Below are positions 57,201 to 64,000 of a DNA stretch of 64,000 bases, piece by piece. The notes below the pieces were generated by a model, which searched no databases, was not told where the DNA came from, and saw nothing but the letters and a program-made list of their open reading frames with translations. The position numbers were made by a program, and so were the translations under genes. Origin of the DNA: Castanea sativa. Taxonomy: Eukaryota > Streptophyta > Magnoliopsida > Fagales > Fagaceae. The stretch covers positions 37,871,634-37,935,633 of the forward strand of contig NC_134014.1 in the NCBI RefSeq assembly GCF_040712315.1, in the 5' to 3' direction. Each line of letters begins with the position of its first letter. Within the stretch, counting starts at the first letter, position 1.

Positions 57201-58527
57201 TCGACCTATCCAAATGAACCAGGAACTTATGGATACCTGTAAAGCCGAGATAGAGGACCTCCTTAAGAAAGGAATCATCAGGAAATCTAGATCACCATGG
57301 TCTTGTCCAGCCTTTTATGTGCAGAAAAATGCTGAGATAGAAAGAGGTGTCCCTAGGTTAGTTATCAACTACAAGCCCCTCAACAAAGTCTTAGAATGGG
57401 TAAGATACCCAATTCCCAACAAGAAAGACTTAGTCAACAGGCTTAGCAAAGCTGTTGTTTTCAGCAAGTTTGATATGAAGAGTGGATTTTGGCAAATACA
57501 AATCAGAAAGCCTGATAGGTATAAAACAGCCTTCACCACACCCTTTGGCCATTACGAATGGAATGTGATGCCCTTCGGCCTCAAAAATGCACCTTCTGAA
57601 TTCCAAAATATCATGAATGAGATTTTTAATCCATTCTCCAGTCATGCCATTGTGTACATCGATGATGTACTCATTTTCTCAGAATCTTTGGAAAAACATT
57701 GGAAACACTTAAGAGCATTCCTCAACACCATCAAGCTCAATGGTCTTGTTGTTTCAGCCCCCAAGATCAAACTTTTCCAAACCAGAGTCCGTTTTTTAGG
57801 ATTTGATATTCATCATGGTGTCATCAAACCCATAGATAGAGCTATCCAGTTTGCGGATAAATTTCCAGATGAAATCCTAGATAAAACCCAGCTTCAGAGA
57901 TTTCTAGGATCTCTCAATTACATCTCAGATTTCTATCAAAACCTCAGGCAACAATGCAAACTCCTTTTTGATAGACTTAGAACTAATCCATCCCCTTGGA
58001 CTCCAGCCCATACCACAGTGGTCCAGCACATCAAACAATATGTCAAAACCCTTCCTTGTTTAGGAATCCCTGCTGACAATTCCTTCAAGATTGTCCAGAC
58101 CGATGCCTCAAACATAGGTTATGGTGGCATCCTCCTCCAGCGTACTTGTCCGAATTCCCCTGAACAGATAGTCTGTTTCCATTCGGGAATATGGACTCCC
58201 ACTCAGATTAATTATAGTACTATTAAGAAAGAGATACTATCTATAGTACTATGCATCTCAAAGTTTCAAAGTGATCTTTTAAATCAAAAGTTTTTAATCA
58301 GGATTGATTGTAAATCTGCAAAACATGTTTTAGAAAAAGATGTTCAAAACATTGCATCAAAACAGATTTTCGCACGATGGCAAGCCATCCTTTCAGTTTT
58401 TGACTTTAATTTAGAATTCATTCAAGGAAGCCAGAACAGCATCCCTGATTTCCTAACCTGTGAATTTTTGCAGAGTCACAGCCAAGATGTCCGGGAAGAA
58501 ACCCGTACAACAACCCCAACCCCCTAA
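54292..58527 (+). CDS. Unit 12 component A polyprotein ORF1, intact (MP-CCHC-PR-RT-RNase H)
   Basis: Open 1,411-residue caulimovirid polyprotein. Domains: 30K-type movement protein (about 1-330), acidic linker, gag-like region without capsid core, CCHC knuckle C604-X2-C607-X4-H612-X4-C617 (reads CHVC where other A copies have CHGC), coiled-coil linker, retropepsin D772-S-G-A, reverse transcriptase with D1061 (KFDMKSGFWQ) and Y1122-I-D-D1125, and RNase H with the usual acidic set D1271, E1314, D1339 and D1386. The protein ends soon after RNase H; there is no integrase. It would be cleaved by its own protease; cleavage sites cannot be read. ATG at 54292 is used in every unit and follows the full leader. 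All catalytic residues I can check are present. A capsid would have to come from component B. Confidence 0.95.
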   Translation: MNRLFRSHSSTSSRCSQPTSIPDIPADVGAINSETYELSDLDLDIGDWNIPKVATSQFYKSSWSLKTAFRTDYHVKTIEQVYGINKEYETCYLLSPSAIQSHKDKGHNFLHIGLVQVGVKPLTRRGLNSSILMALRDARHIRFDDSLLGTIETSLSNGPIHFNCFPDFSIYLHDKTVIKALTLNIKTHGTLMTQGTSQIALIYRVYYKCMRTNMNVGALDRRQKGETTLIQTTDPRAKVRVPKTLKWSDVTFPANWMLENENHALQIQNPAQNPDLEFVQQLADGTVRLSFDRSRLSTPLDYEYRQPLDISQFRSTADLKQSPVYHRDRPVSQCSSTRPLGSPFPRSRRDLGVQLQGVRTNSQLTTPCYTEEQDSIVEEEDDQSPPSPSGTDMEQPPDQHEESLNLLVLNREFAPDLEELGKEFSSEENRTKREAYKANYTRDQKEKVFDSWTAFMREISRNVPFFIYFERYFGQHKQFCVLTRTWTIATKDMVGNPTPKQPLAKSPATNFSYPKDKSALEIVAQKLEELAKNPAIPSSKCTSQLKVLKIRTTSSSSSSDTDDETLEAKWKRLRLKRPERHASRVHRPISKAYKETKKNKPGKCHVCGKRDHFKRDCSSRTSHPKIGNPIAKPQEPSLTHQPLVQEPSKAEPSNHQPKVDLDQSQDRSTKPKKEVNINDLHRESKETGCEIRTLRQSLKTLQTQPLGNASHQSNQENPSDDHTINPSADLIYKPSKDLALDAITRINFHKWHSKVRIVISKDFEFEVIALIDSGADLNCIQEGIIPSKYFKKSREQLTSASGGKMQIEFKLPKAHVCQDNMCFKTTFVLVKNMTDKVILGNPFLCILYPFTVDSKGITTQPFGQTIKFRFINEPVPRNISTIQANAVSKTLNLIYAKSIHLKHLQGEIRYKRVEDQLNCKTLQEEIRKFEEKLKQEVCSDLPTAFWHRKRHEVALPYVKDFNEKDIPTKARPIQMNQELMDTCKAEIEDLLKKGIIRKSRSPWSCPAFYVQKNAEIERGVPRLVINYKPLNKVLEWVRYPIPNKKDLVNRLSKAVVFSKFDMKSGFWQIQIRKPDRYKTAFTTPFGHYEWNVMPFGLKNAPSEFQNIMNEIFNPFSSHAIVYIDDVLIFSESLEKHWKHLRAFLNTIKLNGLVVSAPKIKLFQTRVRFLGFDIHHGVIKPIDRAIQFADKFPDEILDKTQLQRFLGSLNYISDFYQNLRQQCKLLFDRLRTNPSPWTPAHTTVVQHIKQYVKTLPCLGIPADNSFKIVQTDASNIGYGGILLQRTCPNSPEQIVCFHSGIWTPTQINYSTIKKEILSIVLCISKFQSDLLNQKFLIRIDCKSAKHVLEKDVQNIASKQIFARWQAILSVFDFNLEFIQGSQNSIPDFLTCEFLQSHSQDVREETRTTTPTP

Positions 58528-59842
58528 AACCTCTAAACAGCAAAACCCTGTTGGTTCCAGCCAATCACAAACCACAGGAAAGATTGTCCCAATCACCCCC
58601 AGTCAAATTGTCCCAATATCTCAAGCAAGAAGCCCTAGGCAGAGTAACCTTGCCTCACCATCAAGCATTGCCAATCGTTATTTGGTTTCATCAATCCCAA
58701 AACCAAATTATGAAAGGCCACCATATGGTCAGACCAGCTACAGCTCAGCCTTAGCATCCCCAGCACCCAAAGCAAGCAACCCTTATCAGATAGAAGAACA
58801 TTTTAGCCATATCCAAACTCAGAGGCCTTCTTCCTATCCAACCCAAAGAGGAGGACAGTCCTCTTATGTCAAAAAGACCTTTACCCAGCATATCTCTTAT
58901 ATTGAGCCTCACCTAGTTCATATAACAGATCCCCTAGCCTTAGCCATGGAAGTTTTGCCACCAAACTGGCATTTCTTACCTAAACATCCAGAGAAAAATA
59001 TCCAGTTCTATAAGAGCATCCTCACCCAGGAAAAGTCTGCTCAAATAGAAAACATCTACAGCAAAACGGACCCCCTATTGGTCCTCTATCACAAGTTCAT
59101 CATCACCGGTTTTATCAGTAGTAAAGAATGGGGACAGCATCCTTCTTTGTTAAGGATCCTCAAAAACTACAGGTCTCCATCAGGCTCAGTACTCCATTAC
59201 AGTTATTATGACTACATGGATGCCTTTGAAAAAGTGCTCTTCTTCCAGAACCAGAAATTTAACCATTCATGGTTCTTAATGTTCAGCAAAGATTTTGACA
59301 GCCAAACCCCCTCTTGGTTCCTAAAGTGGTGGGAAATGTTTGGATCAATCCCTCAAATCTTTCCGAAACCATTACAAGATGCTTTGAGGTACTTTGATTC
59401 AAGGTGCAGCTCCTCTAAGCACAGATCGCAGTTCCCAGTAATCTTGGTCTTCTCCCAGAGGTACAAGGTCCATTGGATCAATATGTGGAAATATACCATT
59501 AACAGCAACCTCTTAGACCGAGAATTCTCAGTTAAATGGTGGGACAGCCTTAGGATTAATCCTATCATCAGCCAGGTTTATAAGGATTATCCTCCTCTGA
59601 TCCAGAAGCCTATTGCCCACAGGACAAGATCTCAATCTAGCTTAGATTCTGTCCAGCTTGTTGGAAAATCTAGCAAAGAGTTAAAAGAATTAGCCCAGCA
59701 ACTAATGGCTCATTCTCAGCAGCTAGAGTCAGAAGAACAGGTCTCTCCTACTGCTTCTGAAGGCTCAGTTAACCACAGTCCAATTGACCCTTTTCAGGAT
59801 TCCCAAGATCCTTACAGCGGGTATAATTTGGATAGTGATTAA
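58487..59842 (+). CDS. Unit 12 component A ORF2, function unknown
   Basis: 451 residues from the first ATG (58487, MSGKKPVQ) to TAA at 59840-59842. The frame is open back to 58460 but without an earlier ATG. It overlaps ORF1 by 41 nt in the +1 frame. The N-terminal ~110 residues are Pro/Ser/Gln-rich and basic, probably disordered. The middle (about 130-360) is rich in Trp, Tyr and Phe (NHSWFLMF, SWFLKWWEMFG, PKPLQDALRYF). The C-terminal ~75 residues are acidic with Leu/Gln-rich and Ser/Pro-rich stretches ending SGYNLDSD. Similar Trp-rich ORFs are associated with plant pararetroviral elements, but I know no activity. Position suggests an accessory or transactivator-like protein; that is a guess. 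Translation would need reinitiation, shunting or a subgenomic RNA. Confidence 0.88.
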   Translation: MSGKKPVQQPQPPKTSKQQNPVGSSQSQTTGKIVPITPSQIVPISQARSPRQSNLASPSSIANRYLVSSIPKPNYERPPYGQTSYSSALASPAPKASNPYQIEEHFSHIQTQRPSSYPTQRGGQSSYVKKTFTQHISYIEPHLVHITDPLALAMEVLPPNWHFLPKHPEKNIQFYKSILTQEKSAQIENIYSKTDPLLVLYHKFIITGFISSKEWGQHPSLLRILKNYRSPSGSVLHYSYYDYMDAFEKVLFFQNQKFNHSWFLMFSKDFDSQTPSWFLKWWEMFGSIPQIFPKPLQDALRYFDSRCSSSKHRSQFPVILVFSQRYKVHWINMWKYTINSNLLDREFSVKWWDSLRINPIISQVYKDYPPLIQKPIAHRTRSQSSLDSVQLVGKSSKELKELAQQLMAHSQQLESEEQVSPTASEGSVNHSPIDPFQDSQDPYSGYNLDSD

Positions 59843-60452
59843 AATAGCATCCTGACCCAGCAACTCAGGATAAGATTCCAGTACGGTTACTATTCAGAAT
59901 CAGCACCAGCCACTGATTTGAACAGTACCCGCTTTATCAACAGTACCAGCACCCAGCTGATTCCTCGACAGGTTACTATTCCAGCAGTGACCGAATCAGG
60001 AAAAGCAAGGGGACAAATCACTATAGCATGAACAGTCAAAGCAATTTACTGTTCACAGACACAATCATTCCGAGATACTATTGCTTTCGGTGGAAACAGC
60101 TTTCACCTCAGTAAAGGCAATTTACTCTCCGTAATTTCAGCAATCATCCAGCAGCATCCAAGGCTCCCTCCAGTCTATATAAGGCAGCCTCATCTCCATT
60201 CATCAGCAGGTCCAATTTTGTGAGGAAACAAGGCCTAGCCTTGAGAGCAACTCCAAAATTCCCTCCTCTTCCAGTGAAGAGTTTAATTTTCAGTTGTAAC
60301 CAGGTAGCCTCAGTCGGCTTTTCAGTTGTAACCAAGTAGCCTCAGTTGGCTTTCATTAATCAAGTAGCCTCAGTCGGCTTTCATTTGTATTTTATCATTT
60401 CCCTTCCGCACACTGGCCTCAACCGGCCTTAGCCTGTAGCTTACCCCCCTTT
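59843..60452 (+). promoter_or_regulatory. 3' region of unit 12 / promoter and R region of unit 13
   Basis: 3' hairpin (59849-59871) right after the ORF2 stop; upstream promoter with paired motifs GGTTACTATTC and AACAGTACC, an inverted repeat TGAACAGT/ACTGTTCA (60029-60036, 60048-60055) and a repeated GCAATTTACT (60041-60050, 60117-60126); TATA box TATATAAG (60176-60183); three leader repeats (60291-60384). This copy shows no altered CTG/CAG patch, so it is the cleanest reference for the common region. Confidence 0.82.
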
Positions 60453-60466
60453 TGGTATCAGAGCCA
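60453..60466 (+). other. Unit 13 primer-binding site
   Basis: TGGTATCAGAGCCA, initiator tRNA-Met type. Confidence 0.94.
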
Positions 60467-61113
60467 AGTTTGGCCCGGTCGGATTGTAAGTTACTGTTTA
60501 TCATATAATCAAGTTGGTCGGCACTGCCGCCATAGTTATCCAGATTATTTTTGGCATTATAATTATTTTGAATTATTTTCATGGATATATCTCCCATACC
60601 CCATATTTTGTTTTACATCTATTTCATGATAACTCTTCCGTTCCCTTTTATTTATTTCTTCGTCTGCTATTATTTCATCATTTTCTATTACATCTGCAAA
60701 TGGTAGGCTGAGCCTCCTTCTAACCATTCTATTTGTTATTCTGTGATTATTTGTTCAAATTCACCTTTGCTTCCCTGTTATCCCGATTCTTCCTATTTTT
60801 GTGTTTAGCCCTAAAAGTTTGTTGCAGATCTATATACCTGTGAGATTTGTTACCAAAGTCTGTGAGGTGCTCCGTTTTCTAAAGAGGCCGAAAATCTTCC
60901 TAGGTTTGGTTTGGTCAGCCCGTTGAAGCCGAGAGAAGGCGTGTTAGGGTGGTCCCCATTATTGGAGGAGAGTCCGGCGAAAAGGAGTTTACAGATCAGG
61001 TGTCTATCCCATAGTTGTATACTTGTGCTTCAGATCTAAAGGTTAGATCCAGAAGTTTGAGGATAAAGGTGACTAGGTTGTAATCGTTGGTTTAAACTTA
61101 TAACCCCATAATC
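60467..61113 (+). other. Unit 13 5' leader
   Basis: Near-identical to the unit 12 leader although it precedes a component B ORF1, which shows the leader is common to both components. Hydrophobic short ORF at 60514-60711; hairpin GATCTAA/TTAGATC near ORF1. Confidence 0.7.
60514..60711 (+). CDS. Unit 13 leader short ORF, hydrophobic 65 aa
   Basis: Copy of the conserved leader ORF, 65 codons. Function unknown. Confidence 0.42.
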   Translation: MVGTAAIVIQIIFGIIIILNYFHGYISHTPYFVLHLFHDNSSVPFYLFLRLLLFHHFLLHLQMVG

Positions 61114-64000
61114 ATGAATAGGTTGTTTAGAAGTCACTCTTCCACCAGTAGTAGATGTTCTCAACCCACATCCATTCCAGATATCCCAGCAGACGTAGGA
61201 GCAATTAATTCGGAAACTTATGAGCTATCCGATCTAGATCTAGACATAGGAGATTGGAATATCCCAAAAGTAGCCACCAGCCAATTCTATAAGTCTTCAT
61301 GGTCTCTGAAAACAGCTTTCAGAACAGACTACCATGTCAAGACCATAGAACAAGTCTATGGAATCAACAAGGAGTACGAAACGTGCTACTTGTTATCACC
61401 CTCAGCTATCCAGAGTCATAAAGACAAAGGACATAACTTCCTACACATAGGATTAGTCCAAGTTGGAGTGAAACCACTCACCAGAAGAGGTTTGAACAGC
61501 TCAATCCTCATGGCCCTTAGAGATGCTCGTCACATCAGGTTCGATGACAGCCTCCTAGGAACCATAGAAACCAGTCTTAGCAACGGACCCATCCATTTTA
61601 ACTGTTTTCCAGATTTTTCCATCTACCTCCATGACAAAACAGTTATCAAAGCCCTCACCCTCAATATCAAGACACATGGAACCCTCATGACACAGGGAAC
61701 CAGTCAGATCGCCTTGATATACAGAGTTTACTACAAGTGCATGAGAACGAACATGAATGTTGGAGCACTTGATAGGAGGCAGAAGGGTGAAACAACCCTC
61801 ATCCAGACTACTGACCCCAGAGCTAAAGTTAGGGTACCTAGAACCCTCAAATGGTCAGATGTCACTTTCCCAGCCAATTGGATGTTAGAGAATGAGAATC
61901 ATGCTCTACAGATCCAAAACCCAGCCCAGAATCCAGATCTAGAATTTGTCCAGCAACTAGCCGACGGCACGGTTAGGTTAAGTTTCGACAGATCTAGGCT
62001 TAGCACTCCTCTAGACTATGAGTATAGGCAACCCCTGGATATATCCCAGTTTAGATCTACAGCAGATCTAAAACAGTCACCTGTCTACCATAGAGACAGA
62101 CCAGTATCCCAGTGTAGCTCAACCAGACCTCTAGGATCACCATTCCCAAGGTCTAGAAGAGACTTAGGTGTTCAGCTTCAGGGAGTTAGAACCAATTCCC
62201 AACTCACCACACCTTGCTACACAGCCAAACAGGATTCGATTGTCAATGAAGAAGACGATCGTGAACAATCCCCCCCATCCCCATCTGGAACTGATATGGA
62301 ACAGCCTCCAGATCAGCAAGAGGAATCTCTGAATATCTTAGTGTTAAACAGAGAATTCGTTCCTGACCTAGAAGAATTAGGAAAGGAGTTTAGTTCTGAG
62401 GAAAACAGGACTAAAAGAGAAGCCTACAAAGCCAATTATACCAGAGATCAAAAAGAAAAAGTATTTGATTCATGGACGGCATTCATGAGGGAAATATCCC
62501 GTAATGTCCCCTTTTTCATATACTTCGAAAGGTATTTTGGCCAGCACAAGCAGTTCTGTGTTCTAACCAGAACTTGGACCATAGAAGGACCCAATGCAAC
62601 TAAGGAAGTTGTTAGGTCTAGCCATCCACCCTTAGAAGCCATAACCTTCAGCCACCGTAAGACGGAGATAATAGCCTCTCCTTTCAAAGCAGCCACCGAT
62701 AGGCACCAACCAGTTGACAAGGTTATTGAGCAGAATAACTATACCAACCAGTGCCTAAATGTCATAGGAAAACAGCCTGACAGAATAGAAGATAGGATTG
62801 AAAACAAAGTTATCCTCCAACCAGGAAACTCTAGTAAACCAATCCAAACCTTAGAGAAACCTTTAGTCAAGTTACCCACAACTAGACACACCAGCCTTAG
62901 TTATCCTAAGGATAAGTCAGCCTTAGAGATAGTCAACCAGAAAATGGATGAACTTGTGAAGAGGGAACCAGCCACCCCTTCATCAATTAAAGTTCTGGAC
63001 ATCCAACCAGCTTCTAGCAGTTCTAGCCAAACCTCTGACCAGGAGTTAGAACAACTAGAAACCCAGTTTCAGGATTTGGAGGTAAAACGGCTTTACTATC
63101 CTGATCCAACCAGCTCAGCCAAGAATTGGTACCCTAGACCATCACCTCCTGACCTCTGGTTTGAGGAAAGGAATGTCAGTAACCAATTCTCAGTATCTTC
63201 TGGTAGACTCTATGAATGGAACATAGATGGTTTATCAGAACAGGAAATCCTAAACAAAATCCAGCATATGACTATGGTAGCCAACAACTACCTGGACGAA
63301 GGTCGTCCCCATAGAGAAGTCATAGAAATGATGGCATTAGGGTTTACAGGTAAACTCCAGCAATGGTGGAACAATTGCCTTACTGAAGTGTCTAAAGAAG
63401 ACATCAAGTACGCCATCCAGAAAGATGAGGAAGGAAACCCCATCATCAATGAAATTGAACAAGGAATTCCTGATGGAGTCAATACCCTGATTTATACAAT
63501 CATGAAACACTTCATAGGAAAACCCAGCAATATCACAGCTAGGATTTATGAGCAGCTGAGTAACCTTAGGTGTAAAACCCTAGGAGATTACAAGTGGTAT
63601 GAAGACGTCTTTACCACTAGGGTCATGCACAGAAGAGATTGTAACTCTCCATTTTGGAAGGAGAAATTCATTAATGGTTTACCAACTCTCTTCAGCCAGA
63701 AGGTTAAGGAAACCCTTTGCAGTCCCTTAGGTGTCATAGATTATGATAACCTAACCTATGGAGACATCTCTAGCACCATTCGAAGTGAAGGAATGAAGAT
63801 GTGCAGAGATCTCAAAATCCAAAGCCATATCAACAAGGACAAAGCCAAGTACGAAATAGGGCATTTCTGTACACAGTATGGCTTACCCTCAGTCAAACCT
63901 TCCAAGAGGAAATCCAAGCACAAAGGAAAAGAATCCTTTGAGAAATCCTATAGGAAGAAACCAGCCAAGTATTATAGAAAACAGAAGTTCAAGACTGATG
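61114..64000 (+). CDS. Unit 13 component B polyprotein ORF1, open to the window edge
   Basis: ATG at 61114; I see no stop through the right edge (about 962 codons). Contains a complete movement protein, acidic linker, and B-type capsid region (WTIEGPNATKEV, WNIDGLSEQEI, GFTGKLQQWWNN, RRDCNSPFWKEKFINGLP) followed by the Lys-rich stretch that precedes the knuckle in other B units. Protease and C-terminal domain lie beyond the window. No altered CTG/CAG patch was noticed. It lies directly downstream of the intact component A in the same orientation, so A and B stand in tandem. It may be the best-preserved B copy. Confidence 0.9.
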   Translation, partial: MNRLFRSHSSTSSRCSQPTSIPDIPADVGAINSETYELSDLDLDIGDWNIPKVATSQFYKSSWSLKTAFRTDYHVKTIEQVYGINKEYETCYLLSPSAIQSHKDKGHNFLHIGLVQVGVKPLTRRGLNSSILMALRDARHIRFDDSLLGTIETSLSNGPIHFNCFPDFSIYLHDKTVIKALTLNIKTHGTLMTQGTSQIALIYRVYYKCMRTNMNVGALDRRQKGETTLIQTTDPRAKVRVPRTLKWSDVTFPANWMLENENHALQIQNPAQNPDLEFVQQLADGTVRLSFDRSRLSTPLDYEYRQPLDISQFRSTADLKQSPVYHRDRPVSQCSSTRPLGSPFPRSRRDLGVQLQGVRTNSQLTTPCYTAKQDSIVNEEDDREQSPPSPSGTDMEQPPDQQEESLNILVLNREFVPDLEELGKEFSSEENRTKREAYKANYTRDQKEKVFDSWTAFMREISRNVPFFIYFERYFGQHKQFCVLTRTWTIEGPNATKEVVRSSHPPLEAITFSHRKTEIIASPFKAATDRHQPVDKVIEQNNYTNQCLNVIGKQPDRIEDRIENKVILQPGNSSKPIQTLEKPLVKLPTTRHTSLSYPKDKSALEIVNQKMDELVKREPATPSSIKVLDIQPASSSSSQTSDQELEQLETQFQDLEVKRLYYPDPTSSAKNWYPRPSPPDLWFEERNVSNQFSVSSGRLYEWNIDGLSEQEILNKIQHMTMVANNYLDEGRPHREVIEMMALGFTGKLQQWWNNCLTEVSKEDIKYAIQKDEEGNPIINEIEQGIPDGVNTLIYTIMKHFIGKPSNITARIYEQLSNLRCKTLGDYKWYEDVFTTRVMHRRDCNSPFWKEKFINGLPTLFSQKVKETLCSPLGVIDYDNLTYGDISSTIRSEGMKMCRDLKIQSHINKDKAKYEIGHFCTQYGLPSVKPSKRKSKHKGKESFEKSYRKKPAKYYRKQKFKTD

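Noticed and set aside
54292..58527. Ty3/Gypsy LTR retrotransposon
   Set aside because: Protease, RT and RNase H are similar, but there is no integrase after RNase H, no LTR pair bounding a unit, and a 30K movement protein is present. The repeated intergenic region is the head-to-tail repeat of tandem units.
58487..59842. Naming ORF2 a translational transactivator (TAV)
   Set aside because: Position after RT-RNase H fits, but I see no TAV motif; left as unknown.
60370..60597. 75-codon ORF (MGDISMKIIQ...) antisense to the leader, present in several units
   Set aside because: It lies opposite the hydrophobic leader ORF and is open because the copies are near-identical; no sign of its own start context or family.
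31695..64000. Other antisense ORFs of 60-110 codons opposite the polyproteins (for example those starting MMVGSSIASM or MVAGDLTRGC)
   Set aside because: They repeat wherever the same polyprotein segment repeats and resemble no family; shadows of ORF1.

Overview
The whole 64 kb reads as plant endogenous pararetrovirus (Caulimoviridae) DNA; I found no stretch I could assign to host sequence. The evidence is a repeated unit carrying a caulimovirid primer-binding site (TGGTATCAGAGCCA, the initiator tRNA-Met type), a 30K-type movement protein, CCHC knuckles, a retropepsin with a D-S-G-A motif, a YIDD reverse transcriptase with RNase H, and no integrase. The host is therefore probably a flowering plant; the species cannot be read from the window. 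The layout (large ORF1 plus an ORF2 of unknown function) recalls the florendovirus group, but I cannot test that placement.

There are two kinds of unit of nearly equal size that share the promoter/leader region and the N-terminal part of ORF1. Component A (best copy: unit 12, primer site to primer site 53630-60453, about 6.82 kb) encodes movement protein, CCHC, protease, reverse transcriptase and RNase H, then an overlapping ORF2. It has no capsid core. Component B (best copy: unit 8, about 6.74 kb) encodes movement protein, capsid core, CCHC and protease, then a C-terminal domain I do not recognise. It has no reverse transcriptase, RNase H or ORF2. The two components are complementary, which is what a bipartite pararetrovirus would look like. 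B occurs in subtypes: B1 (units 1, 6; gag swapped for that of A), B2 (units 3, 8; C-terminus ends in the ORF2 tail of A) and B3 (units 4, 7, 10/11; distinct C-terminal domain, and in units 4 and 7 a 513-bp in-frame movement-protein deletion).

Layout: 1-25690, minus strand: unit 1 (B1), 2 (A, truncated), 3 (B2), 4 (B3), 5 (A, 5'-truncated). 25691-31136, plus strand: unit 6 (B1). 31137-51555, minus strand: unit 7 (B3), 8 (B2), 9 (B, 3'-deleted), 10 (B3 tail). 51556-64000, plus strand: unit 11 (B3 3' part), 12 (A, intact), 13 (B, runs off the end). Within each segment units are head to tail; segments meet at inverted, non-homologous junctions.

Many frameshifts lie in short patches where nearly every CAG/CTG has turned into a CG-containing form. 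This looks like uncorrected long-read consensus error at methylated CHG sites, so several 'pseudogenes' here may be less broken than they look.
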